This document shows positions 1 through 11,372 of a DNA stretch of 64,000 nt, one piece after another. Each line of letters opens with the position of its first letter. Position 1 is the stretch's first letter. The notes under the pieces were generated by a model that was given only the letters and a program-made list of their open reading frames with translations, searched no databases and was not told the DNA's origin. Source of the DNA: Panicum virgatum (taxonomy: Eukaryota > Streptophyta > Magnoliopsida > Poales > Poaceae); contig NC_053144.1 in the NCBI RefSeq assembly GCF_016808335.1, positions 58,048,195 to 58,112,194 on the forward strand. The letters are read 5' to 3'. A program made the translations under genes and the position numbers.

Positions 1-529
1 TCAAAAAATTATGAAATGGGTCTCAAAAAATTTCTAAAAATGTAACCTATCTATTATCACATGACTTTGAGCTATTCAGATCTAATTTTTTTAGGTTCAT
101 AATATTTGGCTACTTGCAGTTATGCCTATTATTTTTAATAACTAAGATTCAAATGGAGCAACAATAGATATGTTACATTTTTAGAAAATTTTTGGTACTA
201 GTTCCATATTTTTCTGATTTAAAGTGAATTAGTTTTGATTTTTTAAATCTAATTAGATTTTTTTTTAGAAAATAGAAAACCACCTTCAAAACCACCCCAA
301 GGACCAAATTTGTCCGGTTTTGACAGTTGGATGGCCTATGTTGTCCGATTTCGTAGTTGAAGGTTGAAAATCAGACTTTTGCGATAGTTGGAGAGTGTAA
401 ACTGGATTTTTTTCCTAATTTGGAAGTATAGAGTTAATAATATTTAAAATTCTATTTTTATATATTTAAATTTTTACCAATTAATTGTTTTAGTTCCCTT
501 ATTGTTGCAATAGATTTGTATCCTAAGCT
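1..529. other. AT-rich intergenic DNA, nothing recognised
   Basis: This stretch is AT-rich with no convincing open frame and no terminal repeats that I can see. Confidence 0.4.
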
Positions 530-890
530 ACGAGATAGCTTTGGGAGAGCCGAAGGTCACCAGAAGGTGCGGAAGACAGTCGGACAAGCAAACATTCAGA
601 AAAGGGGGCGGCAACTCTGCGCCACGGGAGAGTTAAAGTCCGAAGGTTGTGCACGAGGTTATATGAGAAGCACCCAACTTTAGGAAATGACTAAAAATTC
701 GCTTTGTAATCTCTAGACCTCCGGATTGTACGGAGAGGCATTTAAAGAATGATATAATAAGGTAGAGGGCATAAATAGCCCTCTCATTTATGATTGTGTC
801 TTCCTTTATTTCGTAACTTGTTTGTTCCATCCTTTCTATTTGGGAGTCACACCTCCGATTCCAACAATGTGCATATTGCACGTGCGTCTA
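530..890 (+). repeat. possible LTR fragment
   Basis: A segment with a TATA-like element (ataaatagccc near 770) followed by a pyrimidine-rich tail and an end reading gattccaaca near 867 resembles the promoter and 3' end of a plant LTR. No partner repeat lies in the window, so a solo or truncated LTR is inferred from style alone. It could equally be ordinary intergenic DNA. Confidence 0.2.
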
Positions 891-896
891 TGCTAG

Positions 897-1329
897 TAAG
901 AGCATCTCCAAGAGTTTGACAAATCGAGTTGTCATCTTTGATTTTTGGCAAAAACATTAAAAATACTCATCTAACAGTTTGGCAAAAGACTTGGCAATTT
1001 TTGGCAACTTGGGAAAAAACAGCCTCCAGCGCGTAAATATACGCTCGCGGCACGCGGTTGGCATCGTGATTTCTAGTCAGGTGGGAGGGTGAAAAAAGAA
1101 ATAAATAACAGAGAAGGATTCCTGATTTAAGTTTTCAAGAGGTGGAAGGGCATAAATATAATTTTGTTTCTCTCTCAGGGTTCCTGATGTAAGTTAGATC
1201 TGGATTTGGCAAGTGAATTATGCCAAACTGTTGGAGATAAGCTTTTTTTTACTTGACATATCTTTTTAGAAGTTGACAAAACACAAGATATGCCAAGTAA
1301 AATATGGCAAACTCTTGGAGATGCTCTTA
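897..1329. mobile_element. MITE with 22-bp terminal inverted repeats
   Basis: The left end (897-918) and the right end (1308-1329) are reverse complements over 22 bp, beginning taagagcatctcc. Subterminal motifs built on tttggcaa/ttgccaaa recur inside on both strands. The element is about 430 bp with no coding capacity, as expected for a non-autonomous DNA transposon. The agagcatctcc end is common in grass hAT- or Mutator-like MITEs. I could not see a clean 8-9 bp target duplication, so the superfamily is left open. Confidence 0.75.
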
Positions 1330-2105
1330 AAAAAATAAAAAGACTAAAGAGGTACCCTAGCATTCCTGTACACGGATCCCATCGGCAAGCGGCTGGCCGA
1401 ACAGGACCTCTTTCGCTGCTCCTGCTTGCTATGGTGCTTTGAGCGTGGAAGGAATTGTGGGCCGTGAGCTTATTAGATGGGCTGCTACTGGATTATAGAT
1501 GTATGAGTTAACAATCTACCAGAAGATAGATAGGAGGCCCCTCGAAAGGCGGCCGTGGTTTCCGCACGCTCCACCTAAGCGCGAGCGATCATGTCCCGCG
1601 CCGAGGATTTGCGCCCGCGGTGGCATATGGGCTATGGAGTCAGTGTTTTGTGCTTTACACCCATAAGCATTAGAGGAGATAAAGGAGGTGATTGGTTGCC
1701 TGGACGGAGCGGAACCAGGCTCGCCGCATGCACGGATCACTAGTTTGGTTAGGTGCACTAGCCACCGGGTCAGGCCCATCGCGTGCAAAAGCGGCACCAC
1801 GGCCAGGCTCCAGGGAAATGTGGAAATCGGCCGTTTCTGCGGGACCTGGCTCACGCGAGCGCATCAACGGAACCTGCACATACAAAAGTTGCATCCACAT
1901 GCACCCATTCATGGAACCAATCGCCGTCTCCTCCAACCAGGTTGCGCCAGCCCCGTCAACCAAACATGCTAGCTATGCACGCATTGGGCCTGGCCAACAG
2001 CAGCCTGGCTGTGTCGTGCGAGCCTGGCTCGGTGCAGATGTGAACCAATCAGGCCCAAAGGGTCTCACACCGTGTAATCTCCTCCTCCCATTTCTCCGGC
2101 CCTGC
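1330..2105. repeat. foldback-like repeat region
   Basis: From about 1,688 to 2,055 the two ends are imperfect inverted copies: tgattggtt plus ccaggctcgc on the left reappear inverted on the right as gcgagcctgg plus aaccaatca. This is the outline of a foldback element of about 370 bp. Several overlapping open frames on both strands match nothing I recognise and are probably chance products. From 1,330 to 1,687 I see nothing. Confidence 0.35.
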
Positions 2106-2109
2106 ATCA

Positions 2110-3232
2110 CGACCATGGGTGCTCCTAGATGAATTTGCGTCCATCGGGTACCACAAGAATGCGACCACTGGCCTGAAGAGTGCTGGGGCACCTTCGAAGT
2201 GTCTTTCAAGCTTGTCGGTCCACCGTAAGTCTCTCGCTGGTTCATCAACTTCTTCGGTCGAGAGGAACGAGAGTACAAAAGGAAGCTCTAGATCCTCAAC
2301 GTCGACGACTCCCTCATCCTTATACGCATAGCTATCTTTATGGAGGGTGGTCACGCCATCGATTACTTCGATTACTTCGTCTACAAGGCCGGCCCCGGGA
2401 AACCGTTGCTCTACCTTATTCGGGGGCCTTATCCAAAGATATAACTTCCCAAATAGATAAGCACCCTACCGTACGGTGACAAGGGGCAGCACTATGTCGT
2501 GGTCTTCCCTGCCCGGCAGATTGAGGCTTGCATGGACTGCGAGATGCACATATTCTCTTCAGAGTGTCAGACGTGCAATGTAGTCATTGATCGGGAGACG
2601 GGCTGCTATGATATTATAAAGCATAGATCTTCCAAAGTTGTTTATGCCAGTGGGACCTACCTTGCATGGATTAACATGTGGCTGGCATACTATTTTGCAC
2701 AACGTGCTAGACAAGGACCCTGTGTTGTGGCTACTCCAATTGTCTGTACCACCACCCAAGAATGTGTGCAAGATGTACAATTCTTGTTCAATACGGAATG
2801 CAATGTTGAGCAATGATGTGGTCAGATTTGTGGAAGTGACCTTTGATGACAATGGTGATGCTGGGTATAGCTGGATGGCCACCTTATGGAGAAGAGAGAT
2901 CAGTTCAGATTATTGTTAAGTGATTTGAGGCTGACATTGCCAACATCTTAGCCAATGATTCAACCTTCTCGCATTTGCTGTGTAAGTAGAGGGGTGACGA
3001 GGTGAATAAGCATGGTTTGAATAAGGTCATTACAAGGTCATTTGTACTCCTCTTACATTGAGCTTGAGCAGTGAGGATGTGGTTTACTTCATGACCACAC
3101 CGAAGTCAGAGGATTTGGAAACACTACACCTATCTGTCAATGCAAAAGAGGCGAAGGTTAAAGCAGTCAAAGTGGTCTCTTTCAAGATGAGTTTCTCTCC
3201 ATGCTTTTTGACTCTGCAAGGCCAGGTACTTT
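2110..3232 (+). pseudogene. decayed DUF1618-type gene relic
   Basis: Pieces of one protein family appear in order but in different frames. An N-terminal piece with LLDEFASIGYHKNA lies near 2,119, a core piece with YFDYFVYKAGPGKPLLYLI near 2,360-2,430, then EMHIFSSECQT near 2,545, YDIIKHRSSKVVYASGTY near 2,610, and a C-terminal piece with VVRFVEVTFDD and WMATLWRREISS near 2,820-2,910. SSEDVVYFM follows near 3,070. DUF1618 proteins form large, mostly uncharacterised families in grasses, and this order of phrases fits that family as I remember it. Stops and frame changes separate every piece, so the gene is dead. The family assignment is from recall and not from a search. Confidence 0.55.
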
Positions 3233-5399
3233 AACTGCAGGTGCTTTTTCTTGAGTCTGGCATAAGGATGGCAGCAGGTCGGATTCGGAGCGAATATCTA
3301 CGGATTTTGGGTCTGCGGATTTCAGTTGCGGGGTCTAGTTTGTGCTCACGAATTTCCGGGCTCGAGTACCCGAAATCTAACGAGTTTGGGGTGGATATTT
3401 AACTTCACCCGTGGATCCACCGTCGGGGCCTGAATGAATTCAGCCCACTAGCCCATTACCATCTCTTCCATCAAACCTCTTACCCCCCCTCCCTCAAGCG
3501 AATGGCGGTGGCGGCTTCCTCTCTATCTCCCTCCCTCCCTTGCCCCGCCGCAGCCGTCGCCGCTGGTTCAGCCTCGGGCTCCCCCTCCATGCTCGCGGTC
3601 TTCGCCGCGCCGATCTGCGACGGTGGGGGGCGAGGGCCCGATGCCCGATGGAAAGGGTAGTCGGGTGAGATTTGCGGGTTTAGGTTTCGACGATAGGTTT
3701 TCACCCGAATCAGTGTTCGGGGCGGATTCGGGTTTTAACTTCAGATTTCGATTTTGGGTGACCAAACACTCCACCCTATTCGAACCCGCCCTGTTGCCAT
3801 CCTTAGTCTGGCATACTTATCTAGTTTGATTTCCTTCTGCGCTAGTATTGCTGTTCTTCCAAATTGTAATGTACAATTTCTATTCACTTTATGTAGAGTC
3901 ACAGACACGCAACCTTGCCATCCTATGCCCAAAACCATGTACACTTTAGTTTTTGTTTTCTTAGTTTTTAATTAAAATATTTGAATGGTATATTTCACTC
4001 TCTGCACGTGCTAGTGTGCTGCGGATGAATCACACAGCCTTCATAGTATTCCCAACTGTTTTGTAGGGCGATAGGAGATATTTTTGAGGTGGCAGCACAA
4101 GATGACCTCTCAACAGGTCTCTAAGTACATGTTGATATGCTAACCTTGACACTGACTTCCGAGAAGCGTACCAAAGTAGTGTGATGTCACTTCTTCACCT
4201 AGACACTAATACTAATATGAGAGACCAACTCTATATGAAAACACAAGATTCTTGCACCCTTTATGTCGCTACCCTACCATGACACTACTACACTACATAG
4301 CAACCTTGTCATCTCGTACTTGAGACCTCTTATGACATGGTATGACAAGAGGGGAGAGAAGCACCTCTATTTATGGAACTTCATGACTCATAAGGTTTTG
4401 TCATGTGTTCATCTTCTATACACTTTTTTACAAAATATCTGACTCTAATTTTTCTTTATACTTATCTAACCATACAAATATCTACTTTCTAGAGTATTTC
4501 ACATTTTATCATGAAGTATGGCAATTATGGTTCATGCATACTCTCTAATCTTCTAAAAGCTTCTCACAAGTATGTAGTACTACTTTCAGCAGTACACAAC
4601 GAAGCCATCAGTAACAAAATTAGTGTTGCACTTCGAGCTTTAGACAAGTATGTAAGAATTGGAAATCCATCATTTAAAATCTGAATAAAAAAGAATAACA
4701 ACTTGTCCTTACTCTTGACCTTCTCTCTTTGTAGGCTCTCGCAGGCATTCCCAGAAAATGCCCTTGAGGACGGAAGGGGGCTAACAACTGTATCTTCGAG
4801 TCACGAATCAGTGGATGAAATTGCATTGCCACGGCTTTAGCATCTCACCACCTAATGAGCGAGCCGCGCACTGAATACACTTACGTGTGATCCCTGCTAC
4901 CTATATATTCTGCTCGTTCTGTTGACAGTGTTGGCTATCATTTGGCGCTTTACTACTTGCAACTCTTAACTGTAAAAATACATTAGAGATTATATCCGTC
5001 TAATTATGTAGCACTTTGCTTATTTTTGTTTGTAGCACGATGACATTTTTCAACATGCTATAATCAGGTTTCTAGTACGTTATGTAACACATAACTTTCA
5101 TAGTTTCATAACTAGTTTTGACAACATGCTTTAGACGTAAGTTAATTACATTATTTCTATAATATTCTATTTCAAGTGACCAAAGGTGTTACTATAAAAG
5201 TTCTGGCTATGTTTAAGTAGTGTCACGTGAGTGAATTTTTGAACAATGTATTCTTTCATATGCAATTTGCACAAAAATTAGATTGAAAAAAGCTCTACTT
5301 TTCGTTGCTACTATGATCTGAGTGCCTAATGGCGCGGACAAGGCTCGTATAGTTTTTAAAGAGGAAATGACCCACTACAGTTGGCCTAGTTCAATGGTG
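3233..5399. other. intergenic, no gene recognised
   Basis: A short GC-rich island at 3,480-3,660 carries overlapping open frames on both strands without recognisable protein features. The rest is AT-rich. The stretch 4,060-4,420 contains repeated acttg/cttatgacatg-like phrases and may be an old transposon, but I could not find its ends. Confidence 0.3.
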
Positions 5400-6076
5400 A
5401 TCTCGGTGTTAACATTTTGTAACGTCACGAAAATTCACAAGCACACAAATATCATTGTAGTTTTCACCCGGGAGTATTCCTGGGTATCGTATCCACTGAA
5501 GAACGTGAGTATACTATCGAAGGCTTGAATTCGTCCAAAGACATCACACTACCGAAGAGGTAAGGGGTAGATAGGATTTCTAAGGCCAAGAATTAAAGGT
5601 AAGGTTGGGCTAACTAGTTATTTACTTCGGGCTACTAGTTTTTCCTGGATAAGACCAGCGAGCTCACGTACTACGGCTACTACGATATACTCGGACGTGG
5701 AGGATTTTGCTGGCACAAAATAGGGTTGTCACCACCTGCAGTCTACCTCTACAGACCGTAGGATTATATCCCAACCAACAGATAGAGTCTAGTCTAGACA
5801 CCACGTCTACACTGTCTTCTGCTAACTCTAGAGGAGATCAAGATCATATATCTCTATCAGGAGTCTTACTCTAGAGGCATCCACTAAACTAGTGAACTAC
5901 TAAGAAGCTAAAGCACAGAGAATATCACAAACACTTACTGTGATTGATAAGCATCCATCGACGTACAAGCAGACAAAGAGCACTAAGCACCAGAAAACCT
6001 GATGCCTCCCCGACTTCTCCTCACTCTCTCTCTCTCCCTATTTCTCTAGCACTACCTAGGCAACACTACACCTCTA
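5400..6076. repeat. probable retrotransposon LTR-like fragment
   Basis: The phrase catttgtag-type followed by ttcacccgggagtattcc and gggtatcgtatcc (about 5,450-5,495) is a style I associate with LTRs of grass Ty3/Gypsy-type elements. The segment runs directly into the left copy of the 719-bp direct repeat at 6,077, so one element may have inserted into another. No gag, protease or reverse transcriptase motifs are visible. Confidence 0.3.
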
Positions 6077-6795
6077 TGATACTCTGTCGCCGAGCTGTCG
6101 TGTCTAACTGGTGTTGCAGACTGACGTGCGTGGTGTGGGTAGCGCCAACGGCTGCACTGTGCGCCTTGGTAATGCGCGATCAACAGTACAGCCTGGCAAA
6201 AGTCACCTCGGGCTCTGCTGTGGCAGAGCGCACTTAACGCCTCCCGCATTGAATGCGGTAGGTGGGCGAGTCTTCCCGAGGAAGCCTTGCAGCCGCGCGC
6301 GTGCCTGCGCCTGTGGACACGTGGCGGCTCCGAACCCCCCCCAGGCGGGGTGTCTGTTCCCTCCCCGCTGAGGGGTCCGGATAGTATATGGGGGTCCGGG
6401 ACCTCGTGAGAGGTCCGGGGCCCCCGGCTGTTTTGGCTCAGCGCTCCCTTCTCCGGGACACGCGGTGTCACCGGATCCTTCCCTAGCAAGGAATGGGTCT
6501 GGGGCTATTGACCGGGTGAGATGGGCTTCGGACCGCGGGGGTCCGGCTGCTCAAGCCGTCAGCGCGTAGTCACGGATAATCACGAGGCTCTTGCCTAGAC
6601 ACAGCAACACCTCTGGGACACGTGGTGACACCGGACCCGTCCCTGAGCGGGAAGCGGGTCCAGGACCGTTGGTCCGGTGAGGTGGAGTCGGACCCCAGGG
6701 GTCTGGCTGCTCAGCTCCTTAGGGCGTAGTTACGGATAACTACGCGAGTCTTGACGCAGCAAGAGAGGGGGTACCCTAGTTCAGAGGTACCGATA
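6077..6795. repeat. left copy of long direct repeat (LTR-like)
   Basis: This 719-bp segment starts tgatactc and ends ggtaccgata. It matches 9,269-9,986 with scattered substitutions along its whole length, and the homology stops abruptly at both ends. Within it, two degenerate units of about 150 bp follow each other (about 6,455-6,600 and 6,608-6,765), each with gggacacg, a gtccgg-rich middle, and cgtagttacggata. The TG start and paired copies suggest LTRs of a non-autonomous element. No tRNA primer site was recognised just downstream, and flanking 5-bp duplications do not match, so a dispersed repeat family remains possible. Confidence 0.6.
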
Positions 6796-9268
6796 GTGGG
6801 CCCCGGGCCCACCTCGGGGGAGGTACGAACCCGCAGGTGGGGCCATTATCGTGACGTGTTCCGACGCAATCCCGGTTGTGTTGGCGTGCTCATGTCGAGA
6901 GCGGGTGCTCCGGACCCCCTAAAGGTCGTAGCACTTGTTGCCAGGTTCAGGTACTAGAACGCTCTCCGCAGGGCGACAAAGGTGCAAGCTTAGGGTACGG
7001 AACCAAGCTAAGCGGCTGCACAGACCTCGAACCGCCCAGGGAGAGAGCACCACTTCCCCGGACCCGGCTTCAGGCGACCGTGGCGAGCGGTCTCCGCCGG
7101 AGCGGGCCACCGGAGTGGACTTGGGCGACCGTGGCGAGCGGTCTCCGCCGGAGCGGGCCACCGGAGTGGACTTGGGGGACCGTGGCGAGCGGTCTCCGCC
7201 GGAGCGGGCCACCGGAGTGGACTTGGGCGACCGTGGCGAGCGGTCTCCGCCGGAGCGGGCCACCAGAGTGGACTTGAGCTGTTGCCATTGATCCAACAAG
7301 ATACGTCACCGAACCTTGTGGTAGGGCATAGGAAACCATGCCTTATACTAGAAAGGAGTCTGGACCTCTAGGCACGGCAGCCTCGGATACTAGGGGACTC
7401 GTAACAGGGCAGTGAAGTGCGTAGGCTTAGGGTATGTTACCAGGCTAAGCGGCTACGCAGAACTTCTCCACCCCAGGATACAAGCACCACTTCCACGGAG
7501 CAGGTCCCTAGGAGTTCGGGCCGCCTTCCAGCTAGAAGGGGTATCACAGCCTATCCACAAACCAGCAACTCAATGTGGATTGTTAGCAACAACGGAAAGA
7601 CTCCGCACGAAAGAAGGGAACAGTCAAGCCGAACGGACAAGTGTCATTAAGTTAATGTAAAGATAAGGCTGAGAAAGCAAATCTCCTTCATTACTTGATT
7701 CGTGGTGTACATCAGAGGTCGGGATTACGAGGGCGAACCTCTACCGCTCTGGACCACTTGCTGGTGTCGCCTGTTTGTGCGATGAAGCCAGAGGTCGGGT
7801 TTACAAGGGCGGACCTTTACCGCTCTGGACCACACGTAGGCACCTCATCATTACAAAGGAGAAACACACTCAATCCTATCTAGTGGTAACCCACAGCCGT
7901 CGCCCCGTAAGGCATGCACGTTCCTAGCCGGAAGTGGAGCTGCCACCTTGGAGGTTCCTCTCAGTCGTTGGGGGCGAAGGCGCCCTGGACGTGCCTATAC
8001 AACATCATCCAGCATCACCTCGGGAGCTTGCAGGGCCCTCCTCAGCACAAGAACTGTTTCATGCTCAGATAGCATGAGAACAACTTCTTTGGCTTTGAAT
8101 GGGAGTGGCCCTGCCGTTGCCAGCTGCCGTCGAAAGCCAGCCCGATGACCGCTCATAGTGAGCTGAAGCCAGCTTGACACCCTAGCGCAGTGGAAGGACG
8201 GGTGCTCGTTTGGACGAGCACGGAGCGTGGAGAAGGGCGGTCGTTCGCCAGCTCCACCTTGGTGCTGGCGCAGGGCCCCTGCGCCTTGCGGTGGAGGTCG
8301 ACGCATGTCTGCAGCAGCTCCAAGGGAGGCTTGAACCAGGCGAGGGAGAATGCGACAGACACCTTTCTCGAGTCACAGCCGTCGGCTCCAGGCTCCATCT
8401 TGAGAGGAAACCTTGAGCCGACATCGTGCCGCCGCAGGGGACCCCCGGTGGTTGCTTGAGAGAAAACCTTGAGCCGACGCTAAGGTGTCGCAGGGTGACG
8501 CGGAGCAGGCGTCGCCCCTGCGCGCCACCGTGCCGGCTCTGAGGTGTCGTAGTGGCGACGCACAGCAGGCGCCGCTGCCGTGCGCCACCGCACCGAGGAC
8601 ACTGCTGCCTCGGTGTCAAGGCATGCGGCATAGGTGACGTCGTGCCACTCTTCATCTTCTCGTCGTCGTTGCAGAGGATGAGCTCGACCTCAGAAGCCAG
8701 GATGTGAGCGAAGATCTGGCCAACGCTTGCGCGCTCCCCACGGACAGCGCCAGATGTCGTGGCTCTAGGAGGAGGGCCACAACCGGGTGGCGTAGTGCAC
8801 CCGCCTAATCCCTGAGGGTGGTTACTCGGGGAAGTGCAATCGATACCTCAGATCTACTCATGAAGCAATCAAACAAGAACACTCGAGGATTTAGAGTGGT
8901 TCGGGCCGCCGGAGCGTAATACCCTACGTCCACTGAGAGTTGTATAGCTCTTGTGTTTGTGTATGAGTCTACCCTCTGCCTCCAAGTCCCCTGTTTCGAC
9001 TTGAGTTCTTCTCTAACGGGCGTCTCCCTTTTATAGCGCAAGGGAGGCGCGTACACAGGTGTTGGATCCCGACAGGTGGGCCCAACGAGGATGTATAGTA
9101 TACCACGAAAAAGATATTAACAGTGCTTTGTGAATCTCTCACTGGATAAGCTTCATCGCCCTGTAGACTCTCTGACCGAGGGGGGTCTTCACCTGTTCCA
9201 TCGGCGAGGTGCCCGTTGAGGCGGTGTAGGTTGCGGCGTAGACTGTTGGGTCTACCGCGTAGGCGTTA
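6796..9268. mobile_element. internal segment between the LTR-like repeats
   Basis: This 2.47 kb segment lies between the two direct repeats. It is GC-rich and holds the 51-bp minisatellite (7,075-7,278), a duplicated unit of about 78 bp (7,712-7,777 and 7,790-7,855), and a stretch near 8,860-8,960 (gtggttcgggccgccgg) of a type that I recall from repetitive grass DNA. Several medium open frames occur on both strands, for example a minus-strand frame at 8,153-8,398. None shows CCHC, protease, reverse transcriptase or integrase motifs. If the flanks are LTRs, this would be a large non-autonomous derivative. Confidence 0.4.
7075..7278. repeat. minisatellite, four copies of a 51-bp unit
   Basis: Four near-identical 51-bp units start at 7,075, 7,126, 7,177 and 7,228, each opening with a gaccgtggcgagc phrase. 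The period is a multiple of three, so several frames on both strands stay open through all copies, which creates artificial open reading frames. Confidence 0.9.
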
Positions 9269-9986
9269 TGATACTCCGTCGCCGAGCTATCGTGTCTAAC
9301 TGGCGTTGCAGACTGATGCGCGTGGCGTGGGTGGCGCCAGCGGCTGCACTGTGCGCCTTGGTAACGCGCGATCAACAGTACAGCCTGGCAAAAGTCACTT
9401 CGGGCTCTGCTGTGGTAGAGCGCACTTAACGCCTCCCGCATTGAATGCGGTAGGTGGACGAGTCTTCCCGAGGAAGCCTTGCAGCCGCGCGCGTGCTTGC
9501 GCCTGTGGACACGTGGCGCCTCCGGACCCCCCCAGGCGGGGTGTATGTTCCCTCCCCGCTGAGGGGTCCGGATAGTATATGGGGGTCCGGGACCTCGTGA
9601 GAGGTCCGGGGCTCCCCGACTGTTTTGGCTCAGCGCTCCCTTCTCCGGGACACGCGGCGTCACCGGACCCTTTCCTAGCAAGGAATGGGTCTGGGGCTAC
9701 TGACCGGGTGAGAAGGGCTTCGGACCGCGGGGGTCCGGCTGCTCAAGCCGTCAGCGCGTAGTTACGGATAACCACGAGGCTCTTGCCTAGACACAGCAAC
9801 ACCTCTGGGACACGTGGTGACACCGGACCCGTCCCTGAGCGGTAAGCGGGTCTAGGACCGTTGGTCCGGTGAGGTGGAGTCGGACCCCAGTGGTCTGGCT
9901 GCTCAGCTCCTTAGGGCGTAGTTACGGATAACTACGCGAGTCTTGACGCAACAAGAGAGGGGTACCCTAGTCCAGAGGTACCGACA
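9269..9986. repeat. right copy of long direct repeat (LTR-like)
   Basis: This 718-bp segment starts tgatactcc and ends ggtaccgaca, so it has the TG...CA ends of an LTR. It is the partner of 6,077-6,795 in the same orientation and differs by scattered single-base changes (for example ctgtcgtg versus ctatcgtg near the start). The level of divergence suggests an old insertion rather than a recent one. No clear polypurine tract precedes it. Confidence 0.6.
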
Positions 9987-10084
9987 ATTTTTATCATGAC
10001 TAGATGTTTGCTTGATGCTAGGATTGCGGCAACAGTTTCATGTTACTAAATGCCTATCACTTATGGTTGGCGTTGCTGTTGCAG

Positions 10085-10177
10085 GTTTACAAATCTTCAA
10101 CCATTGCCAGTCCTGTGACTGACGATACAACAAATCTCATAGAAGATGATTCTGGAGAGGATGCGTACTTTATTTAA
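10085..10177 (+). other. possible orphan terminal exon
   Basis: A strong 3' splice-site-like sequence (gttgctgttgcag) ends at 10,084 and is followed by a 30-codon open frame that closes at a TAA ending at 10,177. The encoded tail begins VYKSST and ends in an acidic stretch followed by AYFI. It looks like the last exon of a gene, but no upstream exon was found. The LTR-like element immediately upstream may have separated or destroyed the rest. I do not recognise the protein. It could be chance. Confidence 0.25.
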
Positions 10178-11372
10178 GTTGGCATTTGTTTGAAATGGAG
10201 CATTGGAGCATTGGTTGACATTAGCATTTGTTTGTGGAACTCAATAGTCTCTTAGTTATCTCAGTTTAAAATATTTTAATGCTTTGTGTATGTGTATAGT
10301 TGATGTTTGCTCCGTGAGCCTGTCAAAATATAGTGTGTTGTGTAGTCTGAAAGCGACTAGACAGCATGCATGTAGAAGCTGAAAGCAAGCAGACAGTGCG
10401 TGCGCATGGTTCCACTGATTTTAAAATCTGTGATCTATCGGGCCAACCCAGAACCAATTAGTAGATGATTGGGTAGTATGGGTCAACCAAAGCCGACCCA
10501 CTTGCAACCTGAATCATATGTACTGGATTGATTTCGCAACTGAGCAGCCGGACAGCTGTTAACCAGGAGGGATTACAGCGCTATAGTTACCAAAGTGAAG
10601 CCTGAATCGCTAACATTAACACAGATACTTTTCAGGCTATTAAGCCTCTCTCTCTTTTCAGTTGCTGCAAACCTGCAATCAGTGAAATTAAAAATCTCAC
10701 CATGTGCTATCCTATATCTGGCTAAGCTTTCCTGTAACCTAAACCGATTTAACTTTTCAAAACGGCATCACATCAAGTGCCTTCTATCTCCATGATGCGA
10801 TCATCTCTCTGAGAGAAACAAAATAGGCTGGAATGTTGGATTTTGGCTACCTTGCCCAGCCTATTATCCTAGCTTATCTGCAAAAGAAAACATAAACAGA
10901 ACGGTATCAGCCTATCAGGGAACTGTATCTTCTGAAAGATTGAACGGTCAGAAATGATATATGAACATAAAACACGCTATTAATTCTTCTAAACAGTAAA
11001 CACACTAATACTTCTGAACAACAAGCGCTCATGGACGTATGAATTCTGTTGTGAAGAGGTGCAACAGCACACTTCAGTGAGGCCAAACTTGCACAGTGAT
11101 TGGTTTCATAAAAATTACCAGCATTGCCAGTTTGATATCCTACATACCAAGCGATCCCAAAACCAATTCGAAGCATTCCTAGACAAATTGAATCATCTCC
11201 TAATCATGGTTAGTTGGTGTTCGCTTAATGAAACGGAAATTTCTAGCCATGCGCCACACAATCCCAACATTAGTCGACAATTATCAAACATGAATTCTGC
11301 GATCGACACCTCGTGACCTGCTCTGCTAATGCAAGCACGCGTTAAACTAAATCAAGGACCAGAACTCACCAA
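10178..11372. other. intergenic and probable 3' flank of trihelix gene
   Basis: No gene is recognised. The part nearest 11,372 would include the 3' untranslated region of the minus-strand trihelix gene. Short open frames on both strands have no recognisable features. Confidence 0.3.

Noticed and set aside
1688..2055. Small proteins on both strands
   Set aside because: The interval is better explained as a foldback repeat. The frames are short, overlapping and without motifs.
7075..7278. CRISPR-like regular spacing
   Set aside because: The units abut each other without unique spacers, and this is plant nuclear DNA.
6876..7339. Open frames with 17-residue repeats around 7,075-7,278
   Set aside because: They result from a 51-bp minisatellite whose period is a multiple of three. 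No start context or domain supports a gene.
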